Origin: Paludibacteraceae bacterium
GTDB lineage: Bacteria > Bacteroidota > Bacteroidia > Bacteroidales > Paludibacteraceae
NCBI GenBank assembly: GCA_017509715.1
Contig: JAFWOU010000009.1
Location: 34,500 to 98,499, forward strand
Direction: 5' to 3'
DNA length: 64,000 nucleotides
The position numbers were made by a program, and so were the translations under genes. Of this stretch, positions 1 through 8,604 are shown in pieces (position 1 is the first letter of the stretch; each line of letters opens with the position of its first letter). A model generated the notes under the pieces. The model was not told the DNA's origin, did not search any database, and was given only the letters and a program-made list of their open reading frames with translations.

Positions 1-366
1 CCGTTTGTCTATGTCTATCCTACGCCTAAGAACCACGGACTGGAGAACCAGATAGAGGGCGACCTGCGTCCGCGTCAGAAGGTGGTCATCATAGAGAATC
101 AGGTCAATGTGGGCAAGAATGCCCTGTCGGTAATCGATGCGATACGTTCGGCCGGATGTACTGTGCTGGGGGTAGTGACGATCTTCGACTATCAGTTGCG
201 CTTGGCGCATGAGAAGTTCAACGAGGCCGGTGTGCCGTTGCTCTCTCTGGCGCAGTACGACGAGCTGGAGCGTCAGTTGCCGCAGTACGGCTATGACGAG
301 GAGACGATGGCTTGCTTGAAAGAGTGGCATGCCGATCCGGCCGCATGGGCCAAGAAACATAAATAA
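1..366 (+). CDS. pyrE: Orotate phosphoribosyltransferase-like protein, C-terminal part (5' end outside window)
   Basis: The reading frame is open from base 1 and gives the last 121 residues of a protein resembling PyrE, which joins orotate to PRPP in UMP synthesis. The loop PKNHGLENQIEG and the following VVII strand match the OPRT fold. The frame ends with the K-E-W-x-x-D-P-A-x-W segment I recall from Bacteroides PyrE. The key PRPP-binding loop is unusual: the usual E-D-x-x-(S/T)-T-G-G-S reads ENQVNVGKNAL, so the second acidic residue and the TGGS turn are lost. The catalytic-loop Arg before PKNHG is Tyr, and the usual Asp is Asn. The fold assignment is good, but activity as a true OPRT is doubtful. 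The next gene starts 9 bp downstream, so the two are probably cotranscribed. Confidence 0.75.
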   Translation, partial: PFVYVYPTPKNHGLENQIEGDLRPRQKVVIIENQVNVGKNALSVIDAIRSAGCTVLGVVTIFDYQLRLAHEKFNEAGVPLLSLAQYDELERQLPQYGYDEETMACLKEWHADPAAWAKKHK

Positions 367-375
367 CCAATCGCT

Positions 376-807
376 ATGTCTGAATCGAAATATACCAGCG
401 CTGTGCGTCAGATACCGGCTCCCGTGGAGGTGGTCTATCCGGCGCTGAGCAACTTGCAAAACTTGGAGCGCGTACGCGAGCATATCCCGCAGGACCGCAT
501 CCAAGATTTGGAGATCACGCCCGACAGCGTCCGCATGAAGGTGGACGGCTTGGGTCAGAAGATCAGCATCCTCATAGAGGATCGTATAGAGAACGATACG
601 GTAAAATTCGGGGCGGAAGGCCTGCCGATGCCGATGAATTTCTGGATCCAACTCAAGCCGGGCGAGGGCGACAACTGCTTCGTGCGCCTGACGCTCAAGG
701 CCGATATACCTATGATGTTCAAGATGATGCTGGACAAGAAGATCCAAAAGGGTATCGACGACGCTGCCGAGATGCTGACGCAGTTCCCGTATCGGCAATG
801 GAACTGA
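376..807 (+). CDS. SRPBCC / START-like small protein
   Basis: A 143-residue soluble protein without a signal peptide. The opening S-x-V-x-Q-I-P-A-P-x-E-x-V-Y-x-A-L-S and the alternating beta pattern that follows fit the SRPBCC (polyketide cyclase/START-like) helix-grip fold, which binds hydrophobic ligands. As I recall, a gene of this type often follows pyrE in Bacteroides, which supports the assignment but says nothing about its ligand. The 9-bp spacing from the upstream gene suggests one transcript. Its TGA stop lies inside the first unit of an ACTGAAN heptamer array. No catalytic residues can be named. Confidence 0.65.
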   Translation: MSESKYTSAVRQIPAPVEVVYPALSNLQNLERVREHIPQDRIQDLEITPDSVRMKVDGLGQKISILIEDRIENDTVKFGAEGLPMPMNFWIQLKPGEGDNCFVRLTLKADIPMMFKMMLDKKIQKGIDDAAEMLTQFPYRQWN

Positions 808-837
808 AAACTGAAGACTGAATACTGAATACTGAAT
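803..837 (+). repeat. Heptamer tandem array (ACTGAAN)x5 spanning a stop codon
   Basis: Five consecutive 7-bp units read ACTGAAA, ACTGAAG and ACTGAAT three times. The stop codon of the SRPBCC gene (805-807) lies in the first unit, and the next gene starts 10 bp after the last. The exact period of seven and the placement at a stop codon recur elsewhere in the window. Confidence 0.9.
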
Positions 838-847
838 ACTACACAAT

Positions 848-1531
848 ATGAAGCGACTGAGAATACATCGTGAGGGACGCAACCTGATCATAGGCGTCGT
901 ACTGCTACTCTTCTTGATCAACGTACCCGTGTTTATCATCTATTCCGAGCAACGTTGGATCTTCGCCATCACTCTGGTGCTGACGGCCTTGCTGCTGGTG
1001 TTTGTTACCTATTTCTTCCGCAACCCCGTGCGCGTACTGGAGGTGGACGATCCTAACTTCATCATCGCGCCCGCTGACGGACAGGTGGTGGTGATCGAAC
1101 CGACCGAGGAGAATGAGTATTTCCACGACCAGCGCCTGCAGGTGTCGATCTTCATGTCGCCCTTCAATGTGCATGCCAACTGGTATCCTATCGAGGGTAC
1201 GATCATCGAGTCGTCGCATCAGAAAGGACGTCATAAAGGGGCTTGGTTGCCTAAGTCGTCTACCGAGAACGAACGTTCGCTCGTAGTCATCGAGACCGAT
1301 AGCAAGGTGCGCCTCGCCGTGCGCCAGATAGCCGGTGCGATGGCCCGTCGTATCGTGACGTATGCCAAGGCCGGCAAACGCTGCCGTCGCAACACCCATC
1401 TGGGATTCATCAAGTTGGGCTCGCGCGTGGATATGTACCTGCCGCTGGATACCGAGATGTTTGTGCAGGTAGGTGACCTGGTGCGTGGCAACGAGACTAT
1501 TGTAGCCCGTCTGGCCGATAAGGAGGAGTGA
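848..1531 (+). CDS. psd: Phosphatidylserine decarboxylase, archaeal-type short form
   Basis: Converts phosphatidylserine to phosphatidylethanolamine at the inner membrane. The 227-residue length is that of the short class of this family. Two membrane segments near the N terminus (about residues 13-33 and 37-56) anchor it. The catalytic region has FFRNPVR, the PADG strand, S-I-F-M-S-P-F-N-V-H and, near residue 192, the self-cleavage site LGSRVD, where the Ser becomes the pyruvoyl group. Bacteroides genomes usually place pssA just after psd; here deoC follows instead. The gene begins right after a heptamer repeat array. Confidence 0.88.
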   Translation: MKRLRIHREGRNLIIGVVLLLFLINVPVFIIYSEQRWIFAITLVLTALLLVFVTYFFRNPVRVLEVDDPNFIIAPADGQVVVIEPTEENEYFHDQRLQVSIFMSPFNVHANWYPIEGTIIESSHQKGRHKGAWLPKSSTENERSLVVIETDSKVRLAVRQIAGAMARRIVTYAKAGKRCRRNTHLGFIKLGSRVDMYLPLDTEMFVQVGDLVRGNETIVARLADKEE

Positions 1532-1556
1532 AAAAAATAACGAAAACAATAATATC

Positions 1557-2438
1557 ATGAACAAGTTTGAAGAACTATTCGCGCAGTATCCCTGCCCGTT
1601 TACCGATGAGCAAGTCAAGGCTCAAGTGGCTGACATCCAGGCAAATCATTTTGCAGAGAACAATAATGTAGAGGTTTGGAAGGAGTGCCTCCACCAGATC
1701 GACTATACCACTCTCAGTGCCGATGACACCATCGAGCGCGTGGAGCGTATGGCTAATGCTGTCAACAATTTTGAGAAGGACTTCCCGGGTATCCCCAACG
1801 TAGCCGCTATCTGCGTCTATCCCGCCATGGCCGAGTATGTACGTCGTGCGCTGAAGGATCCGAAGTTTAATATCGCATGCTGCTGTGCCGGTTTTCCCGC
1901 TGCACAGACTTTCCCCGAGATCAAGGTGGCCGAAACCGCTATTGCACTCAAGATGGGTGCTACCGAGGTGGACATCGTGCTCAGCGTGGGTAAGTTCCTG
2001 GAGGGGCGTTACGAGGAGTGCTACGACGAGATCCGTGAGATCAAGGCAGTCTGCAAGGAGCACCACCTGAAGGTCATCCTCGAGACCGGTCTGCTCAAGA
2101 CGGCTGAGAATATATGGAAGGCATCCATCCTGTCGATGGCCGCCGGTTGCGACTTCATCAAGACTTCTACCGGTAAGATCGCCGTGAACGCTACCCCGGA
2201 AGCTACCTTCATCATGTGTCATGCTATCAAGGCTTGGCAGGAGAAGACGGGCATCAAGATGGGTTACAAGCCGGCCGGAGGCGTTTCTACCACGGACGAG
2301 GCTGTGCAGCACTTCACGCTGGTTAAGGAGATCCTGGGCGAGGATTGGCTCAACAACGAGTCGTTCCGCTTCGGCGCCAGCCGTCTGGCTAACAACCTGC
2401 TCTCGTCTATCGTAGGCCAGGAGACCAAGTACTTCTAA
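1557..2438 (+). CDS. deoC: Deoxyribose-phosphate aldolase
   Basis: Cleaves 2-deoxyribose 5-phosphate to glyceraldehyde 3-phosphate and acetaldehyde in deoxynucleoside catabolism. The class I aldolase signature is clear: KVILETGLL, then C-D-F-I-K-T-S-T-G-K with the Schiff-base Lys, and later Y-K-P-A-G-G-V for phosphate binding. At 293 residues it is longer than E. coli DeoC, with an N-terminal extension of about 40 residues. It lies 25 bp after psd and ends before a good rho-independent terminator, so it probably closes the transcript. Confidence 0.9.
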   Translation: MNKFEELFAQYPCPFTDEQVKAQVADIQANHFAENNNVEVWKECLHQIDYTTLSADDTIERVERMANAVNNFEKDFPGIPNVAAICVYPAMAEYVRRALKDPKFNIACCCAGFPAAQTFPEIKVAETAIALKMGATEVDIVLSVGKFLEGRYEECYDEIREIKAVCKEHHLKVILETGLLKTAENIWKASILSMAAGCDFIKTSTGKIAVNATPEATFIMCHAIKAWQEKTGIKMGYKPAGGVSTTDEAVQHFTLVKEILGEDWLNNESFRFGASRLANNLLSSIVGQETKYF

Positions 2439-2465
2439 ATCCGCGTTTACGAGATATACTAACAG

Positions 2466-2499
2466 CGAATCGCACTCCTAACGGGGTGCGATTCGTTTT
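2466..2499 (+). terminator. Rho-independent terminator after deoC
   Basis: A 10-bp perfect stem CGAATCGCAC / GTGCGATTCG (2466-2475 and 2486-2495) with a 10-base loop is followed by TTTTGTT. It lies between the convergent deoC and comEA-like genes and has a T tract only on the plus side. Confidence 0.85.
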
Positions 2500-2500
2500 G

Positions 2501-3376
2501 TTACTGTTCGAACGATAGATAGGGGCGCAGCCGCTGTAGGTCATCCTGGCTGAGTTCCGGTAGCCCGCGCAGGTCGTCCATGCCGCTGAGCCGTATATGC
2601 CGGCGTCGGTGCTCGTAGATAGCCCGTGCCTGCTCAAAGCGCAAGTAGGGATGACGGCTGAGTGTGCTTACGGCACAACGGTTGACCCGAATAGGCGTGA
2701 TGCGTGTGGTGTCCAGCGTAAACCGACGAATGACCGTGTCCAGCATATGCTGGTCGATACGTGGTATCTCGCGTAGTTGTTCCACGCTGTAGTAGCCGCC
2801 CAGTTGCTCGCGGTAGCGCACGATCTGCATGGCTGTCCAGCTACCTATACCGCGCAGCAGCACGAGTTGGGCAGTGTCGGCCATGTTGAGTTCCAGGATG
2901 GTGTCGCGCTTGTGGGACACATACCGAGGCAGAGTGTCGCGCCGCGCCGTGTCGCCGGGCAGGCTGTCGGGCAAGTCCAGATACGGACGAATCTTGCGAT
3001 ACTGTTCTTCGCTCAGGCCGTATAGCCGCTTCATGTCGCTACGTTTGCGCCACCGTCCGCCGGCGCGGCGGTACTTGAGCATGTTGCTCACCTGCCATTC
3101 CTTGAGCCCCTGCTCCAGCAGCACGATCGAGTCGGCCGTATTGGGATTGAAACGACGAGGCCGGAGGGGTGGGGCCGGTTGCTTCTTATGTTTCGGATAG
3201 CGGTGTTTGGTGTATCGCGTCGTGTCCGAGTAGTGTGGACGGGAGGTAGTCGTCAGGGTGTCGCCCGCGGCCAGAGGCGGCAGAGGACGTTGCGGCACCA
3301 GGTGCACAAACACGACTGTTGCTGCGGCCAGCACCGCTACGATACAGAGTCCTATCCATTGTTTGTGTTTTAGCAT
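2501..3376 (-). CDS. ComEA-like helix-hairpin-helix protein, membrane anchored
   Basis: A 291-residue protein with one N-terminal membrane segment (residues 8-26), a Lys/Arg/Pro-rich linker and three helix-hairpin-helix units: FNPNTAD (near 79), LNMADTAQLVLLRGIG (near 160) and a more divergent RVNRCAVSTL unit near 229. The second unit has the classic L-x-x-L-x-G-I-G hairpin that binds the DNA backbone. ComEA receives incoming DNA in naturally competent bacteria. Multi-HhH relatives are common in Bacteroidota, and their role there is less certain. It overlaps xseA by 7 bp and is last in a minus-strand operon that also holds comEC, which supports a DNA-uptake role. Confidence 0.72.
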   Translation of the reverse strand: MLKHKQWIGLCIVAVLAAATVVFVHLVPQRPLPPLAAGDTLTTTSRPHYSDTTRYTKHRYPKHKKQPAPPLRPRRFNPNTADSIVLLEQGLKEWQVSNMLKYRRAGGRWRKRSDMKRLYGLSEEQYRKIRPYLDLPDSLPGDTARRDTLPRYVSHKRDTILELNMADTAQLVLLRGIGSWTAMQIVRYREQLGGYYSVEQLREIPRIDQHMLDTVIRRFTLDTTRITPIRVNRCAVSTLSRHPYLRFEQARAIYEHRRRHIRLSGMDDLRGLPELSQDDLQRLRPYLSFEQ

Positions 3377-4461
3377 ACGGTCGACTGTATCTCACCATCG
3401 GCCAGATGGGTCGTTATGGTTTGTCCCGGCGTTACATCCCCGACGCTGCGGATCAACTTACCGCCCGAGGTGAGCAGGCTATAACCCATGCGGTAGATAC
3501 GTTCCGGTGAACAACTCTGGAGCCGCTGCTCCAGCATCTCGATGCGGTGCTGGCGAATCAGCAGCTGGCGTTTGGCGGTCTGCTGTAGACGTCGGAGCAT
3601 ATCGTCGATACGCAGGCGCTGGGAGTCCATGCGTTCGATGAGCCATGCGGCAACGGCCGTAGGGGTCTTGAGCGCCTGATGTGCCACCATGTCCAGTACG
3701 CTCACGTCACGCGTATGACCTATACCCGTTAGGACGGGTAGGGGAAACTGGGCGCAGTGTGCACAGAGGGCGTAGCGGTCGAAGCAACTCAGGTCGGTCG
3801 TGGCACCGCCGCCACGGATGATGACTACAGCATCAAAGTCCTCCACCTGCCGGTAGATACTCTCCAGGGCCGCTATGATCGACTGCTCAGCCCGTTCGCC
3901 CTGCATCGTGGCCGCGAAGAGGGTGGTGCTGAAGCGGTAGGGCGACTCCTCCAACTGGTGGCAGAAGTCGCCGTAGCCGGCGGCTTCGCTGGCCGAGATG
4001 ACAGCCAGTCGCCGAACGAGCGTAGGTAGGCTTAGCGCACGTTGCATGTCCATTACGCCCTCTTCGGTCAGTTGGCGTATGGTCTCCTGGCGTTGCCGGG
4101 CCAGGTCGCCCAGGGTGTAACGTGGGTCGATATTGAGGATATTCAGACTCAGCCCGTAGACGGGATGGTACTGCACCTCCACCTCGATCAGTATCTGCAA
4201 TCCCGCTTGCAGCGGCATGCCGGTCTCCTGCTGGAAATAGGCCCGCAGCATAGCCTGACGCGCCTGCCAACAGGTAGCCCGCATCCGGGCCGACAGCAGG
4301 CCGCGGTCGGCTTTCTCCACCAGGTCCAGGTACAGGTGACCGCCCTTCTCGCTGAGCGAGGCGATCTCGGTCTGCACCAGATAGGTCTCAGGCATGCAGT
4401 CCCGGATAGCATCCTCTACCATAGAGGAGAGTTCCGACAGAGTATAAATCGTTGTTTCCAT
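3370..4461 (-). CDS. xseA: Exodeoxyribonuclease VII large subunit
   Basis: The catalytic subunit of a single-strand-specific exonuclease. The N-terminal OB-fold (residues 6-95) binds DNA. The catalytic domain follows, with AVISASEAAGYGDF, VVIIRGGGATTDLSCFD and LPVLTGIGHTRDVSVLD, all hallmark segments of XseA. At 363 residues it is shorter than the roughly 400-450 usual for the family, mostly in the C-terminal coiled region. No xseB is seen next to it. It lies 2 bp after comEC and overlaps the comEA-like gene, so the three are probably translated from one mRNA. Confidence 0.88.
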   Translation of the reverse strand: METTIYTLSELSSMVEDAIRDCMPETYLVQTEIASLSEKGGHLYLDLVEKADRGLLSARMRATCWQARQAMLRAYFQQETGMPLQAGLQILIEVEVQYHPVYGLSLNILNIDPRYTLGDLARQRQETIRQLTEEGVMDMQRALSLPTLVRRLAVISASEAAGYGDFCHQLEESPYRFSTTLFAATMQGERAEQSIIAALESIYRQVEDFDAVVIIRGGGATTDLSCFDRYALCAHCAQFPLPVLTGIGHTRDVSVLDMVAHQALKTPTAVAAWLIERMDSQRLRIDDMLRRLQQTAKRQLLIRQHRIEMLEQRLQSCSPERIYRMGYSLLTSGGKLIRSVGDVTPGQTITTHLADGEIQSTVC

Positions 4462-4463
4462 AT

Positions 4464-5921
4464 TCAGACTATCGTATATTCATAACAAAATCCCGCGAGG
4501 CAGGCGGCGCATGGGATGGCCCACCATAGCTTGCGTTGCAATGCCAGCGCCCCGCATACGATCGCGCTGTATAGCAGCACCACCATCAGGGGTGATATAT
4601 GTAGTGCGGTCTGCGAACCCGGTAGCGATTCGATCCAGCCCGTCGTGCTATTCATGATCCATATCACGCCTTCCGTCAACCGGCATATGGCAGTTCCCAG
4701 TACGGGCACCGTACCCAGCAGCAGGCATAGAAAACCGCCTGTCACCGCCACGCTGGCCAGGGGCAACACGATGAGGTTGGTCAGCAGGAAGTAGTTGCTC
4801 ACATAGCCGTAGTAGTAGGTCATGAGCGGCATGGTGCCCAGCCAGGCTGCGACGGATACCACGATCAGTCCGGTCGCTACGTACCGCCACGCGCTATTGA
4901 TCCATTCTCGGCGCGACACACGGCGTGGCAGGTAGCTCTGCATCAGCGGCACCAGAAGTAGGATGGCCCCTACGGCGGCAAAGCTCAACTGAAAGCCCAC
5001 CGAGAACAAGTCACGCGTACGCAGCAGTAGCAGGATAAACGCCGCCGTAGCCAGCGTATTCATTGATACAGCATTGCGCCGACACATATAGCCTATCTGT
5101 ACGATCGTGAGCATCAGTGCCGAGCGTACCACCGAGGCGGTCATGCCGGTCAGCAAGGCGTAGCCCCATAGCCCGGCGATCACCAATAGCGAGAGCGCAA
5201 CACGTCGGCGGGTCTCTTCGTAGAGCGGTTTCCAGCGTCCGAAGCCGGTCAGCAGCAACCATAACACCATGTACACAATACCCGTATGCAGTCCGCTCAC
5301 CGCCAGCACATGGGCGGCTCCCGAGGTCTGAAAACTGCGTTTCACGTCCGGATCGATATCCTCCTTGTAGCCCAGCGTGAGGGCCTCTAATGTACCTAAT
5401 TCACGGGGCGCAAACCTCATCTGCCGAAGCCGTTGCGACAGGCCGTGTTGCCATGCGCGCGGATGCCATTTCTTCTCGTTCTGTCCGATGCGTAGCCATG
5501 CGTGCGCCGGTACGTAGGCCGTACCTACCAGCCCCTGCATACGCAGGTAGTCGCCGTAGCGAAAACGTCCCAGCATACCGCCGCGTCGCACTTGGGTGCG
5601 TACCAGCAGGGTGTCGCCCATCCGGAGTCCGGCAGCCCGGCCGGCGCTATCCGTCGCTACGTATAGGTAGACGCGCCGGTGAAGCGGGATCGTCAGGCTG
5701 TCTTCCAGGCTGAGCAGTTCGGCTTCTACCCGTTGAGTACGACGCCGTGGCGAGGGATAGTCCCTCACCACGGTGCGATAGATGTGCGTACTGTCCAGAT
5801 ACGCAAACTCGGTGTCGCTCTGTAGGCTGACCGGCCATTGATAGAACCTGCATAGGAGCAGTCCGCCTATGAGCGGTATCAATAGCACCCACATCGGATG
5901 GGTTCGTAGCCAGTCGCGCAT
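4464..5921 (-). CDS. comEC: ComEC/Rec2-family DNA channel protein
   Basis: A polytopic inner-membrane protein of 485 residues. It has N-terminal membrane helices, a soluble OB-like domain (about 50-160) and the Competence domain with about eight helices, including the family mark H-V-L-A-V-S-G-L-H-T-G near residue 210. ComEC carries one strand of incoming DNA across the inner membrane. The C-terminal metallo-beta-lactamase domain of Gram-positive ComEC is absent, as in many Bacteroidota. The gene starts 13 bp after the malQ stop and is followed after 2 bp by xseA, so it lies inside an operon with a nuclease and a DNA-binding protein. Confidence 0.82.
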   Translation of the reverse strand: MRDWLRTHPMWVLLIPLIGGLLLCRFYQWPVSLQSDTEFAYLDSTHIYRTVVRDYPSPRRRTQRVEAELLSLEDSLTIPLHRRVYLYVATDSAGRAAGLRMGDTLLVRTQVRRGGMLGRFRYGDYLRMQGLVGTAYVPAHAWLRIGQNEKKWHPRAWQHGLSQRLRQMRFAPRELGTLEALTLGYKEDIDPDVKRSFQTSGAAHVLAVSGLHTGIVYMVLWLLLTGFGRWKPLYEETRRRVALSLLVIAGLWGYALLTGMTASVVRSALMLTIVQIGYMCRRNAVSMNTLATAAFILLLLRTRDLFSVGFQLSFAAVGAILLLVPLMQSYLPRRVSRREWINSAWRYVATGLIVVSVAAWLGTMPLMTYYYGYVSNYFLLTNLIVLPLASVAVTGGFLCLLLGTVPVLGTAICRLTEGVIWIMNSTTGWIESLPGSQTALHISPLMVVLLYSAIVCGALALQRKLWWAIPCAACLAGFCYEYTIV

Positions 5922-5934
5922 AGCCGGGTGGCGT

Positions 5935-8538
5935 TTAGCGAACGCTCGTCAGGCGGCGTACCTGTGCATTAAACTCGTCTTTGCGGAGCAGGTCCTCGAT
6001 CGAGATATGCATGCGGTAGTTCCAGAAATGACGCGGGTTAGCCGGCACGTTGATACGCTCGCCTTGTGCGTCCGGCAGACGTACCTCCTCGTTGATAGCC
6101 AGCCAGTCTTGCAGCGGCAGGATGACCCACATAGCGGGGCTGTACATATGCTGGTTGACGATAAACTCGGCGATCTGCGGCGTCATCTGCATCGGTGCTT
6201 CGCCCCACCAGCCCATCTGCTCGTTGTAGAAGCGTTGTGTCACCTCGCGATCTTCTTCCCACCATGCGCGCAGCGGATTGGTGTCGTGCGTTCCCGTGGT
6301 GCATACGCTCAGGTAGGGTGCGTCGGCCGGGTGTGCGAACAGCAGCGTCGGATCCTTCGGCATACGCTGGATCTCCAGCGAGAGGATCTGCAACTCGTGC
6401 ATCACGTCGGGCACGCAAGCCGGTACCATACCCAGGTCCTCGCCGCAGCAGAGCATACCCGTGGCGTTGATCAGCGTAGGCAGTTTGCGCATAGCCGACT
6501 GGCGCCAGAACTCGGTATGACGACGGAAGAAATAGTCGTTGTAGATACGCATGATGATCTCCTTCTGGTCGTCGTAGAGTTCGGTGAACGAGTGCGACTG
6601 GTATACGGAGATACGCGGATGGAGCAAGTACGGGTTGTTCTGGTCGATGACGAACAGCTTCTCGCAGTGCAGGTAGATCAGTCCGTTGCAGATATTATGA
6701 ACCTTCTCCGGCGTCATGCCCTCGGCCTTCATCTTCTTTTCGTCGGCCAGCAAGGTGTCTGCCCACTCCTGTACCTTAACCTGAGTATCAAACTCGGGAC
6801 GGAAATAGTAGACGTAGTTGTCGTGGGTAGCCAGCGCGTGCTGCTTAGCCCACTCGGTGTCGTAACCGAATACGTCGCCCAGGAAGTTGGCGCGGATATA
6901 GGGCTTGGTCATGCGGTCGTAGTCCAGGCATATACCCTGGTTCTGCAGGTCCTGGAAGGAGTACGGCATAGCCGGTACAAAGTGGCCGCAGAGTCCCCAT
7001 ACGTCGGTCTTAGGCATTTGCCATATACGGAAGAAACCCAGGATATGGTCGATACGATAAGCATCGAAGTAGTCCTGCATCTTCTGGAAGCGATGACGCC
7101 ACCAGCCGAAGCCGTCCTTGGCCATCTCGTCCCAGTTGTAGGTCGGGAAGCCCCAGTTCTGGCCGGAGATAGAGAAGTCATCAGGCGGTGCACCGGCCGA
7201 AGCGTTCAGGTTGAACAGCTGCGGATCGGTATAGGCGTCCACCGAGTCGGGCGAGATGCCGATAGGTATATCACCCTTCATGGCTACGCCGATCGAGTGG
7301 GCATAGTGTACGGCCTCCGAGAGCTGCTTGTCGGCATGGAACTGCAGGTAGTAGTAGAACTCCTTCGGCTGCTTGTCGCGGCGATGCAGGAACTCGGCAT
7401 ACGGTACGAGCCAGTCCTGATTCTTCTGGAAGAAGGCCTTGTACTCTGCGCTGGAGAAGCATGCAGCCGACTCGGCCTTGTACAGGGCCTTGAAATACTT
7501 CATCTTCTCGTCGTATACGCACTGATAGTCAGCGATCGGCTTTTTGTTAAACTCGGCCTGTGTAGCTTTGTATTTCTTCAGTTGTGCCGGCGTCAGGCGA
7601 CCCATACGCTCGATATTGATGTAGATCGGGTGGAGCGCAAAGACGGATACGGCGTTGTATGGATACGAGTCACGGTTGGTGTGGGTGAGCGTGGTATCGT
7701 TGATCGGCAGGGTCTGGATCATCTTCTGACCGGTCAGGGCAGCCCACTCAGCCAATTTCTTGAGGTCCAGGAACTCACCGATACCAAATCCCTCTTCCGT
7801 GCGGAGCGAGAAGACCGGTACGGCTACGCCGGCACCCTTGAAGCGGGGTTGCGTACGGCGGAACGAACGGTCGTTCTGCTGGATCTTCACACCCTTCTGT
7901 ACGCCCCAAATCTTACGGTTCTCACCCCACTCCTGGTCCACGGTAGCACCCGTCTTGAGGTCGTAGATCAGGTATTTGTACTCGATGATCTGATCCACCG
8001 GTGCCTCAAAGTCGGCACGCCATAGCGGGAACTCGCCATCGGCCATGATGAGCTTCTCGCTGTGGTCCCAGTTGCCCAGCGCCGGGATATTACCTACTAC
8101 GGCTACGCCCTGGGTCGGCAGGATCTGCGGCAGGTCGATCGAGAGGCGGATATTGCCCTTCGGAGCTTTGGCTTTATGCGGCTTCTGACGCAGGAAGAGC
8201 GACTGGAGGAAAGCGGTCGTATAGAACGACTTCTCATAGTCGATAACCTGCCAGTAGTCGCGTACCACCATCTTGCGATCGGCAGCGCGAAGCTGCAGTG
8301 TACGCGGTTCGCCGGCCTCGTAGATGAAGCCGCCGTCCTGCAGACGGATAGCGTACTTGTATTCTATCACGCCGGCAAAATCGGATACAGGAATGGTAGC
8401 GGTCCAGAAATCAGCGCCCTGGCATGAGAGCAACAGGGGCGCTTTCTCGGTCCAGCCCAAGATAGATTCACGTGTTTCAATGACGCATAGCGTCTGTCCG
8501 TACTCGGTACGGTAGTTGATTTGAAAAGTGAGTGTCAT
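5935..8538 (-). CDS. malQ: 4-alpha-glucanotransferase (GH77) with two N-terminal CBM20 domains
   Basis: Transfers alpha-1,4-glucan segments in the breakdown of maltodextrin and glycogen; no signal peptide, so cytoplasmic. Residues 1-110 and about 128-230 are two starch-binding CBM20-like domains, the second opening with GVAVVGNIPALGNWD. The GH77 barrel begins near PVFSLRTEEGFGIGEF. The catalytic Asp is in YRIDHILGFFR (near 496), the acid/base Glu in GEDLGMVP (near 699) and the third Asp in GTHDTNPLRAWWE (near 751). The 867-residue length fits the two-CBM form known in Bacteroidota and plants. It heads the operon leading to comEC and has a clear promoter at 8573-8604. Confidence 0.93.
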   Translation of the reverse strand: MTLTFQINYRTEYGQTLCVIETRESILGWTEKAPLLLSCQGADFWTATIPVSDFAGVIEYKYAIRLQDGGFIYEAGEPRTLQLRAADRKMVVRDYWQVIDYEKSFYTTAFLQSLFLRQKPHKAKAPKGNIRLSIDLPQILPTQGVAVVGNIPALGNWDHSEKLIMADGEFPLWRADFEAPVDQIIEYKYLIYDLKTGATVDQEWGENRKIWGVQKGVKIQQNDRSFRRTQPRFKGAGVAVPVFSLRTEEGFGIGEFLDLKKLAEWAALTGQKMIQTLPINDTTLTHTNRDSYPYNAVSVFALHPIYINIERMGRLTPAQLKKYKATQAEFNKKPIADYQCVYDEKMKYFKALYKAESAACFSSAEYKAFFQKNQDWLVPYAEFLHRRDKQPKEFYYYLQFHADKQLSEAVHYAHSIGVAMKGDIPIGISPDSVDAYTDPQLFNLNASAGAPPDDFSISGQNWGFPTYNWDEMAKDGFGWWRHRFQKMQDYFDAYRIDHILGFFRIWQMPKTDVWGLCGHFVPAMPYSFQDLQNQGICLDYDRMTKPYIRANFLGDVFGYDTEWAKQHALATHDNYVYYFRPEFDTQVKVQEWADTLLADEKKMKAEGMTPEKVHNICNGLIYLHCEKLFVIDQNNPYLLHPRISVYQSHSFTELYDDQKEIIMRIYNDYFFRRHTEFWRQSAMRKLPTLINATGMLCCGEDLGMVPACVPDVMHELQILSLEIQRMPKDPTLLFAHPADAPYLSVCTTGTHDTNPLRAWWEEDREVTQRFYNEQMGWWGEAPMQMTPQIAEFIVNQHMYSPAMWVILPLQDWLAINEEVRLPDAQGERINVPANPRHFWNYRMHISIEDLLRKDEFNAQVRRLTSVR

Positions 8539-8572
8539 GATATATTTTGTTTAAGTATTATTTTTCCGGCTA

Positions 8573-8604
8573 CAAAGTTACGCATTTTTTTTCAAATAGC
8601 CAAA
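8573..8604 (-). promoter_or_regulatory. malQ promoter
   Basis: On the minus strand, TTTG (8601-8604), 20 bp, then TAACTTTG (8573-8580) match the Bacteroides -33/-7 consensus. The leader is about 30 nt. Confidence 0.8.

Noticed and set aside
5869..8025. Long open frame (718 codons) on the plus strand
   Set aside because: It lies entirely antisense to malQ and comEC, which have clear motifs. Its product is rich in Val, Leu, Arg and His with no family pattern, the usual shadow of a GC-biased gene.
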